A stretch of 64,000 nucleotides of DNA, from assembly GCF_039839275.1 (NCBI RefSeq), contig NZ_JBDOQP010000002.1:248001-312000 (forward strand), given 5' to 3'. Below are positions 35,904-44,702 of the stretch, in pieces (within the stretch, counting starts at the first letter, position 1; every line of letters begins with the position of its first letter). The DNA comes from Aerobium sp039839275 (GTDB lineage Bacteria; Pseudomonadota; Alphaproteobacteria; Rhizobiales; Rhizobiaceae). The notes under the pieces are model-generated. The model was not told where the DNA came from, did not search any database, and saw only the letters and a list, made by a program, of their open reading frames with translations. Made by a program: the position numbers and the translations under genes.

Positions 35904-37667
35904 TTAGGCAATCAAGGCTTCGGGCAATCTGGTCTGGACGGCCAGGCGGACGCAGTTGCGGCCATTGCGCTTTGCGCCATAAAGCGCTTCGTCGGCCAAC
36001 GTCACCAGCTCCGCAAACTCGGTCGTGTCGCCGGGGAATATCGAGATCCCCATGGAGATGGTCAGTTTGGGCAGGATCTCGTCATCGCAGCGGACGACGA
36101 GGTTCTCGATGCCGGCGCGAAGCTCCTCCGCCTTTTGCAAAGCATCGTCGCCGTCAGCGTCCCTGAGCAGCAGCAGGAACTCTTCGCCGCCATATCGGAA
36201 CAGCCAATCGCCCTCGCGGATTTCCGAATGCAGGTAGTTGACCACCGCTACCAGCGCGGCATCGCCCGCGCGGTGGCCATGCACGTCGTTGAAGCGCTTG
36301 AAATGGTCGACGTCGAGCATGACCACCGCGAGGTTGCGCTCGTACCGCGCTGCCTGCGCGATCTCCTTTGTCGCCAGCACCTCCAGGTAACGCCGGTTGA
36401 AGGCATTGGTGAGCGGGTTGCGGATTGACTGCTCGTTGAGGGTCTCGCGCAGCTTGAGGCTGGCCAGCGTCAGGCCCAATTGCCGTCCTGCCATGCCGAC
36501 GAGACGCATCAGCGCTTCGTTGTCGCCATCACCCATTGCAAATGCATCGCGCTCCATGCTCAGCAAACCCAAAGTCTCGCCAAACGCCTGCAGCGGAACG
36601 CAGATGGTGTGGCCTGCGTCGTGGTCGCCCTGACAATGCCGGCAAATCGGAGTGCCTGCCGCCGCGCTATAGACGTGGACCTGCCCCTTGCGCAGCGCCC
36701 AGCAATCGTCCGGCAATACGATCGGGACGATAGGGCCGTCTCCCCATTTCGTCACCAGCTTGAGCTGGTTGCGCGAGGCGGCGAAAACGCGAAAGGCGCC
36801 GGAGTGCGTGGGGAAGAGTCGTTGCAGGAACGGGCCGGAGAGGTTGGCTACCTCGTCCAGCGAATTGCACGACTGCAGGAAATTGCTCATTTCGTTCAGG
36901 AGCGCGATTTCATTTCGCTCCGACTTGAGCTGCATGACATTGGCGTCGAGGCTTCGGGCGTAGTCCTGTATCTTCGTGGCTGACTGGCGTCTTGAATTCA
37001 ACTCGCGCCGCATCAGCATGAAAGATGCAACGACCATGGCGAATGTCGTCCCGACGAAGACCGCCATCGAAATGTAGGCCCTGCTGCGCGAGTTGTGGTA
37101 GGCAAGTTGGCGCTCGGCGAGCAGATCGTCTTCCTCGGCGATCAACTCAGAGAAAATCGTCCTGATCCGGCCGGTCGTCGCCTCTTCGTTGGTTCGCTGA
37201 AGCAGCGCGGTGACCGAGGCAAAGCTACCTCGCGTTCTATTCTCGAAGGCGGCTTCCAGTTCGGCGAAGCGCTCTTGCATCAGCGTGCTCGCATGGGTCA
37301 CGCGCTGCACCTGTTCGGGGTTGTCGTCTACCGAGCTGAGAAGCCTCTGGATCAGATTGTCGGCGTCAGTCACGGCCCGACCGTAAGGGACGAGATCGCC
37401 ACTGTTGCCGGTAATCAGAAAAGTGCGCTGCGCCGCCTCCGCGCTCATCAGGTCGGCGAAGGCCTGGGCCATGATCTGCCGCGCGATCGAGGTGTGCTTG
37501 ACCCATGCCGTCGCTTCGGAGAGCCGGTTGAGGCTGGAATAGAGCATCATGCTGTTGACGACCAGCACGGTGGCAGCGCCCAGCACGAAGAGGCGACCAA
37601 AACCCCACCGCCGCGGCGTTCCGTCCGCAGTAGTCATTACGCGTGCGAGCATGTCGACGCTCCTCAA
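35904..37667 (-). CDS. Diguanylate cyclase with CHASE3 and GAF sensor domains
   Basis: A 587-residue sensor. An N-terminal membrane helix (about 25-45), a periplasmic four-helix CHASE3-like domain (about 45-200; SAEAAQRTFLITGNSG is typical), a second helix (about 200-220), a GAF domain (about 265-400; contains CRHCQGDHDAGHTICVP with four Cys/His that might bind a metal) and a GGDEF domain. The active motif is GGEEF, with the I-site REGD five residues before it, so a feedback-inhibited c-di-GMP synthase is expected. Monocistronic. Confidence 0.92.
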   Translation of the reverse strand: MRSVDMLARVMTTADGTPRRWGFGRLFVLGAATVLVVNSMMLYSSLNRLSEATAWVKHTSIARQIMAQAFADLMSAEAAQRTFLITGNSGDLVPYGRAVTDADNLIQRLLSSVDDNPEQVQRVTHASTLMQERFAELEAAFENRTRGSFASVTALLQRTNEEATTGRIRTIFSELIAEEDDLLAERQLAYHNSRSRAYISMAVFVGTTFAMVVASFMLMRRELNSRRQSATKIQDYARSLDANVMQLKSERNEIALLNEMSNFLQSCNSLDEVANLSGPFLQRLFPTHSGAFRVFAASRNQLKLVTKWGDGPIVPIVLPDDCWALRKGQVHVYSAAAGTPICRHCQGDHDAGHTICVPLQAFGETLGLLSMERDAFAMGDGDNEALMRLVGMAGRQLGLTLASLKLRETLNEQSIRNPLTNAFNRRYLEVLATKEIAQAARYERNLAVVMLDVDHFKRFNDVHGHRAGDAALVAVVNYLHSEIREGDWLFRYGGEEFLLLLRDADGDDALQKAEELRAGIENLVVRCDDEILPKLTISMGISIFPGDTTEFAELVTLADEALYGAKRNGRNCVRLAVQTRLPEALIA

Positions 37668-37837
37668 GCCCTGAAATCCCCTCTATCAGCTAGCGCTTAA
37701 AGATGAGCAATTCCTTACGATGCAAGGGTTTGGTATCGCTTTGCGTCGGTTGGATTAACTACGGATGCAGGAAGCGTTTGATCGAAAGCAGCAGAAAACC
37801 GATAGTCAGCTAAAGTATTGGTGCTGGGGAGCAAAGC

Positions 37838-38662
37838 ATGTTTGAGTGGATGGGCAGCGCATTCGATGTCCCGATGATGATGGTATTCAACCAGATGGCG
37901 CAAGTTTCGGTTGTGCTCGACCTGATCATCGTCAAGTTCATGATGCTCGATACGGTCCGGATTCTGCCGATCGTCACGGCCCTGATCGCCGTTGCGCTGA
38001 TGCAGAAACATCTGCGGGACATCAACCAGACATTCGTAACCGCGCTTGGCGGCTCGTTCGTCGCAATCTTCGCGGCGCGCATCGCACAGAACATTTCCGA
38101 GCGGCCCCGCCCCATCTTCGCCGACATCGAAGGCTTTCGCATTCCGTTCGGTACCGAACTCGACATTCCCGCCGACTGGAGCTCTTTCCCGAGCGACACC
38201 GCGGCGCTCGCCTTTGCGCTTGCAACGGCGGTGCTGCTGCGCTCGAGGCTGCTCGGCAGCGCCTGCCTGGTCTGGGCACTTGTGGTCTCCACCTTCCCGC
38301 GCGTCTATGCGGGCTACCACTATCCCAGCGACATCCTCGGCGGCGCGATCATCGGCGCGTCTTCCGTGATGGCCGTCGCGTATCTGTCGCCCTCATGGCT
38401 CGTTTCGCTGAGCGAGAGCGTCATGCGACGCAGCCAGCCGATCTATTACGCGGCAATATTCGTCGCCCTGTACACCACCGCGACCATGTTCTTCGACGTC
38501 CGGCAGACGTTGAGCGCCGCCGCGGACATACTTCTGGAAGACGAGAACACGCGCACGACTGCCTGGGGCGAGAGTCTGGAACGTGAGCGCATCGTCGCCG
38601 AGGGCAGTTCGCACTCGATGGAACTGAGGCCTTCGAAGAGCCCGATCATCATGGTCGATTGA
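37838..38662 (+). CDS. PAP2-family membrane phosphatase-like protein with altered motif 2
   Basis: A 274-residue membrane protein with about six helices. The PAP2 landmarks are ERPRP (88-92), a motif-2 region WSSFPSDTA (114-122), and motif 3 R-x5-H-x3-D at R155, H161 and D165. Motif 3, including the nucleophile His161, is intact, but the general-acid His of PSGH/PSDH is replaced by Thr121. Either the enzyme uses another acid or it has lost phosphatase activity. Relatives act on undecaprenyl diphosphate or lipid A. The last 50 residues are a hydrophilic tail. It stands alone next to the tRNA-Thr island. Confidence 0.82.
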   Translation: MFEWMGSAFDVPMMMVFNQMAQVSVVLDLIIVKFMMLDTVRILPIVTALIAVALMQKHLRDINQTFVTALGGSFVAIFAARIAQNISERPRPIFADIEGFRIPFGTELDIPADWSSFPSDTAALAFALATAVLLRSRLLGSACLVWALVVSTFPRVYAGYHYPSDILGGAIIGASSVMAVAYLSPSWLVSLSESVMRRSQPIYYAAIFVALYTTATMFFDVRQTLSAAADILLEDENTRTTAWGESLERERIVAEGSSHSMELRPSKSPIIMVD

Positions 38663-38703
38663 AACGGCGCGATCCCGAGCGCGGTTGCTGGCCGGGAAAA
38701 GAA

Positions 38704-38779
38704 TGGTGCCGCTAGTAGAGGATTGAACTCTCGACCTCTCCCTTACCAAGGGAGTGCGCTACCACTGAGCAACCACCGC
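38704..38779 (-). pseudogene. Degenerate tRNA-Thr(GGT) copy
   Basis: This stretch is a second copy of the tRNA-Thr found at 40480-40554. The anticodon arm (GGT), variable loop and most of the T-arm are identical over 41 bases, and even 9 bases beyond the 5' end match (GGTCGCGAA). The acceptor stem is broken: GCGGTGG faces a 3' strand CTAGCGGC that is one base too long, giving only scattered pairs. One T-stem and one D-stem pair are also lost. I judge it non-functional. It marks one edge of a small inserted segment. Confidence 0.75.
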
Positions 38780-39075
38780 AGGTCGCGAAGGCGACGCGCA
38801 CCTTCTCACCATTGTCGCAGCCGATCTCGGAGCGTGCGGCCGCCGATCGCGCCGAACCGCCATCCTGGACAACCCCGATTAGCTAAGCGCGCAAATCCTC
38901 TTCATTTGAGCGAGGCATTCAAACCTCCTGTCCGAGCCCAAGATTTGCATCAATCCGCCTCGGCGTGTATCCCTTCAATGAACCGGGAAGAACGAAAAAA
39001 TGCTCTATTGTCACGATATTGAAGCGGGCCGTACGCTACCTGGGTAATATATTTGAGCAGGGAGATTACAGCGGG
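38780..39075. other. Gene-free flank of the accessory insert
   Basis: Between the decayed tRNA copy and the DUF4214 gene no coding region or RNA is recognised. Base composition drops toward the right end (ATTGTCACGATATTG, GGGTAATATATTTGAG), where the promoter of the DUF4214 gene should lie. A TAATAT box near 39045 is a possible -10 but has no well-spaced -35. Confidence 0.4.
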
Positions 39076-40113
39076 ATGACTTTATACTTCTTTTCCTTCG
39101 AGGGTATCGCGGAGGGCACTGCCGATTCCGGCACGAAGATCGGCTACAATGGACAGGCCCAAGATTCGACGGAATTGAACGCTTGGCAAGCGTCGATTGG
39201 CGGGGACGCGATTTTCGTCCCGATCAATTCAGCCGAGGCGTATTCGGCGCTCCAGACCGGCGTGATAGATCTTTACGCAACGACATCGGGGGAGTTCGCA
39301 AACTACCTTGCTTCGGTTCTGGCTGGCACGCCGGTTGATCCGCCCGGCGATGGGCCGTCGCCGGATGATGACACGCCGCCTGACGATACGCCTGATGAAA
39401 CCGACGCACCACCGTCCAACGGCGGTCTCCAGCTTGTGATACCACGAAATCTGGGCATTTCTTCGCCGAACGAACTGGATGGAGCGACGATTGCGTACTC
39501 GACCGACCTCGTGAGCGAGGCGGCACTATCCAGTTACTTCGGAGACCTTGGCATCCGCGTCGAGTTCGTCATTTTCGCTTCTATTGATGAGGCGGTGGAA
39601 GCCTATAGTGCTGGACGCACCGACGTCCTCGCCGTTGGCTCTGGGCTGGCTGACACGATCATTGCTCGAAGTCTCGGTGGGGAGACACAGGAGGTCTTCG
39701 AGATCACAACAGGCTCTGCCGCCCCTCAACATGTCAGCAACGTGGCGCTCCTCTACGAGGCCGGCTTTGCACGCGAGGCTGATACCGGTGGGTTGAACTA
39801 CTGGATCGACCTCAACGAGGGCGGCATGGACCTGATGTCCATGGCAGTCCTGCTCCTCGATAGCGACGAGTTCACCCAGCGCTTCGGCGATGACGACGCC
39901 ATGTCCGCTTCGCAGTTCGTGAACGTCATGTACATGAATGTTCTGAACCGGCCCGGTGAAACGGCAGGTGTGGACTATTGGGTCGGCCAGATGAACGCTG
40001 GCGCCTCGCGCGAGGCGATCTTGCTCAATTTCGCCATCAGTGCCGAGAATGTGCAGGCAAGCACCGTCGGAATGCTTCATGAAGCCGCGCCCGGATACTG
40101 GGACTTCGGTTGA
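39076..40113 (+). CDS. DUF4214 protein fused to pieces of an amino-acid binding protein
   Basis: A 345-residue acidic protein. Residues 35-80 (FVPINSAEAYSALQTGVIDLYA) and 118-200 (LGISSPNELDGATIAYST, then VEFVIFASIDEAVEAYSAG, RTDVLAV) look like segments of family-3 periplasmic amino-acid binding proteins of the AapJ type, separated by a Pro/Asp linker (87-117). Residues 218-335 are a DUF4214 module (LLYEAGFAREADTGGLNYWI, YMNVLNRPGETAGVDYWVG). No signal peptide is seen, as in type I secretion substrates. ATG 39076 follows GGAG. It is the only gene between two tRNA-Thr copies, so probably imported cargo. The function is unknown. Confidence 0.8.
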   Translation: MTLYFFSFEGIAEGTADSGTKIGYNGQAQDSTELNAWQASIGGDAIFVPINSAEAYSALQTGVIDLYATTSGEFANYLASVLAGTPVDPPGDGPSPDDDTPPDDTPDETDAPPSNGGLQLVIPRNLGISSPNELDGATIAYSTDLVSEAALSSYFGDLGIRVEFVIFASIDEAVEAYSAGRTDVLAVGSGLADTIIARSLGGETQEVFEITTGSAAPQHVSNVALLYEAGFAREADTGGLNYWIDLNEGGMDLMSMAVLLLDSDEFTQRFGDDDAMSASQFVNVMYMNVLNRPGETAGVDYWVGQMNAGASREAILLNFAISAENVQASTVGMLHEAAPGYWDFG

Positions 40114-40220
40114 TCCTGCTATCGGGGACGCTGTTGCCCGATGCATTGCCTGCAGCCCAGGCTCAGGACCTATTAATGTCGATTGAGATGTGATTCACGG
40201 TCTCCGAGAAGGAGGCCGTG

Positions 40221-40343
40221 ATGGGTGATTTGTTTCTGCCAAGTGAGTGCCAGATGGCGCGGATATCGCGGTTCTTAGGGAGCTTTGGAGAATCATCCAT
40301 CGGGTCGCCACCAGCGAGCTACTGTGGTGCGCTGGCGTGCTAG
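40221..40343 (+). pseudogene. IS5-type transposase remnant (N-terminal fragment)
   Basis: An ATG after GGAGG opens a reading that begins MGDLFLPSECQMARISRFL, very close to the start of IS5-family transposases (pattern MSDLFWLSEEQMARI). Similarity ends after about 20 residues and the frame closes at codon 41. The DNA before it (from about 40180) probably belongs to the left end of the same element. Only this scrap remains, so it is not active. It is evidence of past insertion beside tRNA-Thr. Confidence 0.6.
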
Positions 40344-40369
40344 GTTTGTGCTACCAGCACGCTCCAGCG
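40330..40369. repeat. Imperfect palindrome resembling an integrase-region site
   Basis: CGCTGGCGTGCT and AGCACGCTCCAGCG form an inverted repeat (two bases unpaired) around GTTTGTGCTACC, followed by TATCCCTAAGTTATTGAAAA. Text of this kind (GTGCTACCA units followed by TAAGTTATTGA) is what I recall next to tyrosine-recombinase genes of integrative elements in this order. No integrase gene remains here. The rest of 40114-40479 has another loose GGGCAAA...TTTGCCC pairing and no gene beyond the transposase scrap. Confidence 0.4.
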
Positions 40370-40479
40370 TATCCCTAAGTTATTGAAAAACAACAAACAG
40401 GGCAAATGCGCGCTATGCGCGTGCTAGTCCCTTCTGGATTTTGCCCGATCCAGGAAACTCAATTATTACAAGGGGTTGA

Positions 40480-40554
<75 letters not shown>

Positions 40555-40753
40555 AGGTCGCGAATGCGGCGGACTTCTGCCACAAGGTTTGCCGGAGCGC
40601 AAGCGCTCAAGAACGCATTTTGCAGCTCGTCGTCACTGTGATATCGAGCGCGCCCATTGCGGGCCGTTGGCAATGGGCTAGGAGGCCGGGACGACCTCTG
40701 CTATAGGCGGGCGCCGCCAGAAGAACACAATTCGTCTTTAGCCGGAGATTCTG

Positions 40754-40945
40754 ATGAACCCGCCAGACGACGAGCGCCGGAAGGTCAGTTCGCCGGATCC
40801 AAAGCAGGCGCGACTTGCCGAAAAGCTGCGCGCCAACCTTCAGCGGCGCAAGGCGCAGGCGCGTTCGAGGCGGGACGGAGCGGCCGATTCGCGGCCGGAG
40901 GGGTTGTTGAGGGACAACGGGGACGACCATACGGGCCGGGACTGA
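40754..40945 (+). CDS. Small basic conserved hypothetical protein
   Basis: A 63-residue, strongly charged protein. The core DPKQARLAEKLRANLQRRKAQARSRR is a predicted basic amphipathic helix, of a type I associate with short genes just before murA in Rhizobiales. The ends are Asp/Arg-rich and disordered. Start follows GCCGGAG. No function is known; the basic helix could bind nucleic acid or membrane surfaces. It precedes murA by 113 bases. Confidence 0.7.
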   Translation: MNPPDDERRKVSSPDPKQARLAEKLRANLQRRKAQARSRRDGAADSRPEGLLRDNGDDHTGRD

Positions 40946-41058
40946 CCGGAGCGGCCTCTTCTCCGACGATCGACAACCAATTTGAACGGGTGGCTCGTCC
41001 CTGTGACGGACACGCCCTCGAAGATCACCAAACCGGCGGGCCGGGAAGGATATTGCGC

Positions 41059-42348
41059 ATGGATCGCATCAGGATAGTCGGCGGCAACCAGCTCAACGGA
41101 TCGATACCGATCTCCGGCGCCAAGAACGCAGCCCTGCCGCTGATGATCGCCTCGCTGCTCACCAGCGAGACCCTGAGCCTCGAGAACCTGCCGCATCTGG
41201 CCGACGTCGAGCAGCTCACGCGAATCCTAGGCAATCACGGCGTCGACTATTCCGTCAACGGGCGCCGCGAAGAGCAGAACTCGCTCTATGCACGCACGGT
41301 GAATTTCACCGCCGGCAACATCGTCGACACGACCGCGCCTTATGAACTCGTCTCGAAGATGCGCGCATCGTTCTGGGTGATCGGGCCGCTCCTGGCGCGC
41401 ATGGGCGAGGCGCGCGTGTCGCTGCCGGGCGGCTGCGCGATCGGCACGCGTCCCGTCGACCTGTTCATCGAGGGGCTGGCCGCGCTCGGCGCGGAGATCG
41501 AGATCGAGCAAGGTTACGCGCAGGCCCGAGCGCCGAAGGGGCTCATTGGCAACCGCTACGTCTTTCCGAAGGTTTCCGTCGGCGCCACGCACGTCCTGAT
41601 GATGGCCGCGACGCTCGCCAGGGGCGAGACGGTGCTTGAAAACGCCGCCCGCGAGCCGGAGGTCGTCAACCTCGCCGAATGCCTGATCGCGATGGGTGCC
41701 AAGATTTCCGGCGCCGGCACCTCGACCATCGTCATCCAGGGCGTCGGCTCGCTGCACGGCGCCACCCACGCCGTGATTCCCGATCGCATCGAGACCGGCA
41801 CCTATGCGATGGCCGTGGCAATGACCGGGGGCGACGTGGTTCTCGAAGGCGCGCGCGCCGACCTTCTGGAAAACGCGCTTGCCGCCATCGAGCGCGCCGG
41901 CGCAGAGGTCACGCCGCTGAACTCGGGCATTCGCATCCGCCGCAATGGCGCCGGCATCCAGCCCGTCGACGTGACAACCGAGCCCTTTCCCGGCTTCCCG
42001 ACCGATCTGCAGGCCCAGTTCATGGGGCTGATGACGATGGCGAAGGGACGCTCGCACATCACCGAGACGATCTTCGAGAACCGGTTCATGCATGTGCAGG
42101 AGCTGGCGCGTCTCGGGGCTCGGATCACGCTTTCAGGCCAGACGGCGATCGTCGATGGCGTTTCGCAGTTGAAAGGCGCGCCGGTGATGGCGACCGACCT
42201 TCGCGCATCTGTCTCGCTGGTGATCGCGGGCCTCGCGGCGGAAGGCGAGACCGTGGTCAATCGCGTCTACCACCTCGATCGCGGCTTCGAGCGGCTGGAA
42301 GAGAAGCTTTCGGGCTGCGGCGCGACGATCGAGCGACTTTCTTCTTAG
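41059..42348 (+). CDS. murA: UDP-N-acetylglucosamine 1-carboxyvinyltransferase MurA
   Basis: A 429-residue enzyme for the first committed step of peptidoglycan synthesis (PEP plus UDP-GlcNAc). The start MDRIRIVGGNQLNGSIPISG includes the conserved KNAALP region next. The active-site loop LPGGCAIGTRPVDL carries the PEP-binding Cys, so fosfomycin sensitivity is expected. ATG 41059 follows GGGAAGGA; longer readings have no similarity. First gene of a conserved rhizobial string through hisD and infA. Confidence 0.96.
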   Translation: MDRIRIVGGNQLNGSIPISGAKNAALPLMIASLLTSETLSLENLPHLADVEQLTRILGNHGVDYSVNGRREEQNSLYARTVNFTAGNIVDTTAPYELVSKMRASFWVIGPLLARMGEARVSLPGGCAIGTRPVDLFIEGLAALGAEIEIEQGYAQARAPKGLIGNRYVFPKVSVGATHVLMMAATLARGETVLENAAREPEVVNLAECLIAMGAKISGAGTSTIVIQGVGSLHGATHAVIPDRIETGTYAMAVAMTGGDVVLEGARADLLENALAAIERAGAEVTPLNSGIRIRRNGAGIQPVDVTTEPFPGFPTDLQAQFMGLMTMAKGRSHITETIFENRFMHVQELARLGARITLSGQTAIVDGVSQLKGAPVMATDLRASVSLVIAGLAAEGETVVNRVYHLDRGFERLEEKLSGCGATIERLSS

Positions 42349-42457
42349 GATTCCGTCTCTGTCGCGCCGCTTGTCCCGGCGCATCTGTTGCACCATACGT
42401 AAAGACGGCCTAACACCGGGGCGAACCCGTCCCGGCCTCTCCGGATTGCGCACCGCC

Positions 42458-42895
42458 ATGTCACAGCTCAAGCTTGTCGCCCTTGACGAACAGGACCTGG
42501 AGATTGTTTCCGCGCATGTGCAGGACGCCGTCATGAAAGTCGGCGACCTGACCTATCTGGCGGCGGAAAAGCGCTTCGTCATCGCCATGAACCGCTTTGT
42601 GTGGGAAAATCGGCCCGGCCTGTTCAGCCGTCGACACGAGCGCCGTCGCTGTGCACTGCATTTCGAGGGCGTGGAGGTTGTCAGGACGACGGGTTTTGCG
42701 CGCGAGGCGACAGATGAAGTGCTGTCGCTGCTCGCGATTCGGTTCCTGCCCGGAGGCGAGGCGCCGGCGGGCGTCGTCGAGCTCACCTGCTCGGGCAATG
42801 CAGCGATCCGCCTCGACGTGGACTATGTCGAGGCGAGGCTCTCCGACCTCGGCGCAGCGTGGGAAACGTCGTCGCGCCCCCATCACAAAAACTGA
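42458..42895 (+). CDS. DUF2948 family protein
   Basis: A 145-residue protein of unknown function matching DUF2948, seen only in alphaproteobacteria and nearly always between murA and hisD. The start MSQLKLVALDEQDLEIVSAHVQDAV is characteristic, as are FVWENRPGLFSRRHERRRCALHF and the closing VDYVEARLSDLGAAW. No membrane segment or signal. ATG 42458 is chosen to match the family; the upstream 29 codons are unrelated. Confidence 0.88.
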   Translation: MSQLKLVALDEQDLEIVSAHVQDAVMKVGDLTYLAAEKRFVIAMNRFVWENRPGLFSRRHERRRCALHFEGVEVVRTTGFAREATDEVLSLLAIRFLPGGEAPAGVVELTCSGNAAIRLDVDYVEARLSDLGAAWETSSRPHHKN

Positions 42896-42914
42896 GCGGA
42901 GCCTACTTCCCCAC

Positions 42915-44213
42915 ATGCCCCTGCGCCTCGACCAAAATGCGCCCGATTTCGAGACCCGCTTTGCAGCTTTCCTGTCCACCAAGCGGGAAGTCTCCGAAGA
43001 CGTGGACACCGTGGTGCGCGACATCATCGCGTCGGTGCGCCTGCGCGGGGATGCGGCGCTGATCGAATACACCGAGCGCTTCGACCAGCTCGACCTGCGC
43101 GACTGCGGTATCGCCATCACGCAGGCGGAAGTCGACGCGGCGCTGGCGGCGGTCGATCCCAGCACGCTCGCAGCGCTCGAACTGGCCCATACCCGCATCG
43201 TCGCGCATCACCAGCGCCAGATGCCGAAGGACGACAGCTATATCGACCCGATCGGCGTCGAGCTCGGCTCACGCTGGAGCGCGGTCGAGGCGGTCGGCCT
43301 GTATGTTCCCGGAGGCACGGCAAGCTATCCGAGCTCGGTGCTGATGAACGCCGTTCCGGCGAAGGTGGCGGGCGTCGAGCGCGTCGTCATGGTCGTGCCG
43401 TCGCCGCGCGGGGAGTTGAACCCGCTGGTGCTGGCGGCAGCGCGCCTTGCCGGCGTCTCGGAAATCTATCGCGTCGGCGGTGCGCAAGCCATCGCGGCGC
43501 TTGCCTATGGCACCGAGACCATCGCGCCGGTGGCCAAGATCGTCGGGCCCGGCAACGCCTTCGTGGCCGCCGCCAAGCGTCGGGTTTTCGGCACGGTGGG
43601 CATCGACATGATCGCCGGCCCATCGGAAGTGCTGGTGATCGCGGACGGCGCCAACGACCCGTCATGGCTTGCCGCGGACCTCATCGCCCAGGCCGAGCAC
43701 GACACGGCGGCGCAGTCGATCCTGATCACCGACGATCCGGCGCTTGCTGACGCGGTCGCGGCCGAGGTGGAACGTCAAATCTCCGGCCTGCCGCGCGGCG
43801 AAACGGCCGCGGCGAGCTGGCGCGACTATGGCGCCATCATCCTGGTTGCCGATCTCGAGCACGCCGTGCCGTTGGCAAACCGCATCGCGGCCGAACACGT
43901 CGAGCTGGCGATGGAAGGTGCGGACGAATATTCCCGAAAGATCCGCAATGCCGGCGCCATCTTCGTCGGACGGCACACGCCGGAGGTGATCGGCGACTAT
44001 GTCGGAGGCTCCAACCACGTCCTGCCTACTGCCCGCTCGGCCCGCTTCTCGTCCGGCCTGTCGGTGCTCGATTTCGTCAAGCGCACCTCGGTGCTGAAGC
44101 TCGGCCCCGACCAGTTGCGGGAAATCGGCCCCGCGGCGATCACGCTGGCGCGCGCGGAGAACCTGGACGGCCATGCGGCATCGGTCGCCATCAGGCTGAA
44201 CCTGGAAAGCTGA
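42915..44213 (+). CDS. hisD: Histidinol dehydrogenase
   Basis: A 432-residue zinc and NAD-dependent enzyme that converts histidinol to histidine in two steps. Visible signatures include the VGLYVPGGTASYPSSVLMNAVPAK region, GPGNAFVAAAKR, DMIAGPSEVLVIAD, the zinc-binding AQAEHDTAAQ and GGSNHVLPT. Normal length. ATG 42915 is 19 bases after the DUF2948 stop, so the genes share a message. Isolated from other his genes, as in other Rhizobiales. Confidence 0.96.
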   Translation: MPLRLDQNAPDFETRFAAFLSTKREVSEDVDTVVRDIIASVRLRGDAALIEYTERFDQLDLRDCGIAITQAEVDAALAAVDPSTLAALELAHTRIVAHHQRQMPKDDSYIDPIGVELGSRWSAVEAVGLYVPGGTASYPSSVLMNAVPAKVAGVERVVMVVPSPRGELNPLVLAAARLAGVSEIYRVGGAQAIAALAYGTETIAPVAKIVGPGNAFVAAAKRRVFGTVGIDMIAGPSEVLVIADGANDPSWLAADLIAQAEHDTAAQSILITDDPALADAVAAEVERQISGLPRGETAAASWRDYGAIILVADLEHAVPLANRIAAEHVELAMEGADEYSRKIRNAGAIFVGRHTPEVIGDYVGGSNHVLPTARSARFSSGLSVLDFVKRTSVLKLGPDQLREIGPAAITLARAENLDGHAASVAIRLNLES

Positions 44214-44217
44214 TGCG

Positions 44218-44697
44218 ATGAGCGGGCGCGACGGCAAGTCACGGCTGGTCGACGTCGAACTCGACGAATCGATCGGCCGCTCGACGCCGGACGTGGAACA
44301 CGAACGCGCTGTCGCCATCTTCGACCTGATTGAGGACAATTCCTTCAAGCCGGTCGGCGACGATCACGGGCCGTACAGGCTGCGCCTGTCGCTGGTGGAC
44401 GCCAAGCTGGTGTTCACGGTGACCCGCGACAGCGGCGAATCCGTTGTGACCCACATCCTGTCGCTGACGCCCTTCAGGCGCGTGGTGAAGGACTATTTCC
44501 TGATCTGCGAAAGCTACTATGAGGCGATCCGCAGCTCCACGCCGTCCCAGATCGAGGCGATCGACATGGGCCGCCGGGGGCTGCACAATGAAGGCTCGCA
44601 AACGCTGATGGACCGGCTTTCCGGGAAGATCGACGTCGATTTCGACACGGCGCGCCGGCTCTTCACCCTGGTCTGCGTTCTGCATTGGCGGGGCTAG
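44218..44697 (+). CDS. UPF0262 family protein
   Basis: A 159-residue conserved protein of unknown function, restricted to alphaproteobacteria. Typical features: LVDVELDESIGRSTPDVEHER at the start, ILSLTPFRRVVKDYFLICESYYEAIR, and the end FDTARRLFTLVCVLHWRG. It begins 4 bases after the hisD stop. Predicted soluble and cytoplasmic. Confidence 0.92.
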   Translation: MSGRDGKSRLVDVELDESIGRSTPDVEHERAVAIFDLIEDNSFKPVGDDHGPYRLRLSLVDAKLVFTVTRDSGESVVTHILSLTPFRRVVKDYFLICESYYEAIRSSTPSQIEAIDMGRRGLHNEGSQTLMDRLSGKIDVDFDTARRLFTLVCVLHWRG

Positions 44698-44702
44698 CAT
44701 CC

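Noticed and set aside
38704..38779. Left tRNA-Thr copy considered functional
   Set aside because: The acceptor stem does not pair and has an extra base on its 3' side; D- and T-stem pairs are also lost.
39076..40113. DUF4214 fusion considered as a complete amino-acid binding protein
   Set aside because: Only parts of each lobe are present, the lobes are split by a linker, and there is no signal peptide.
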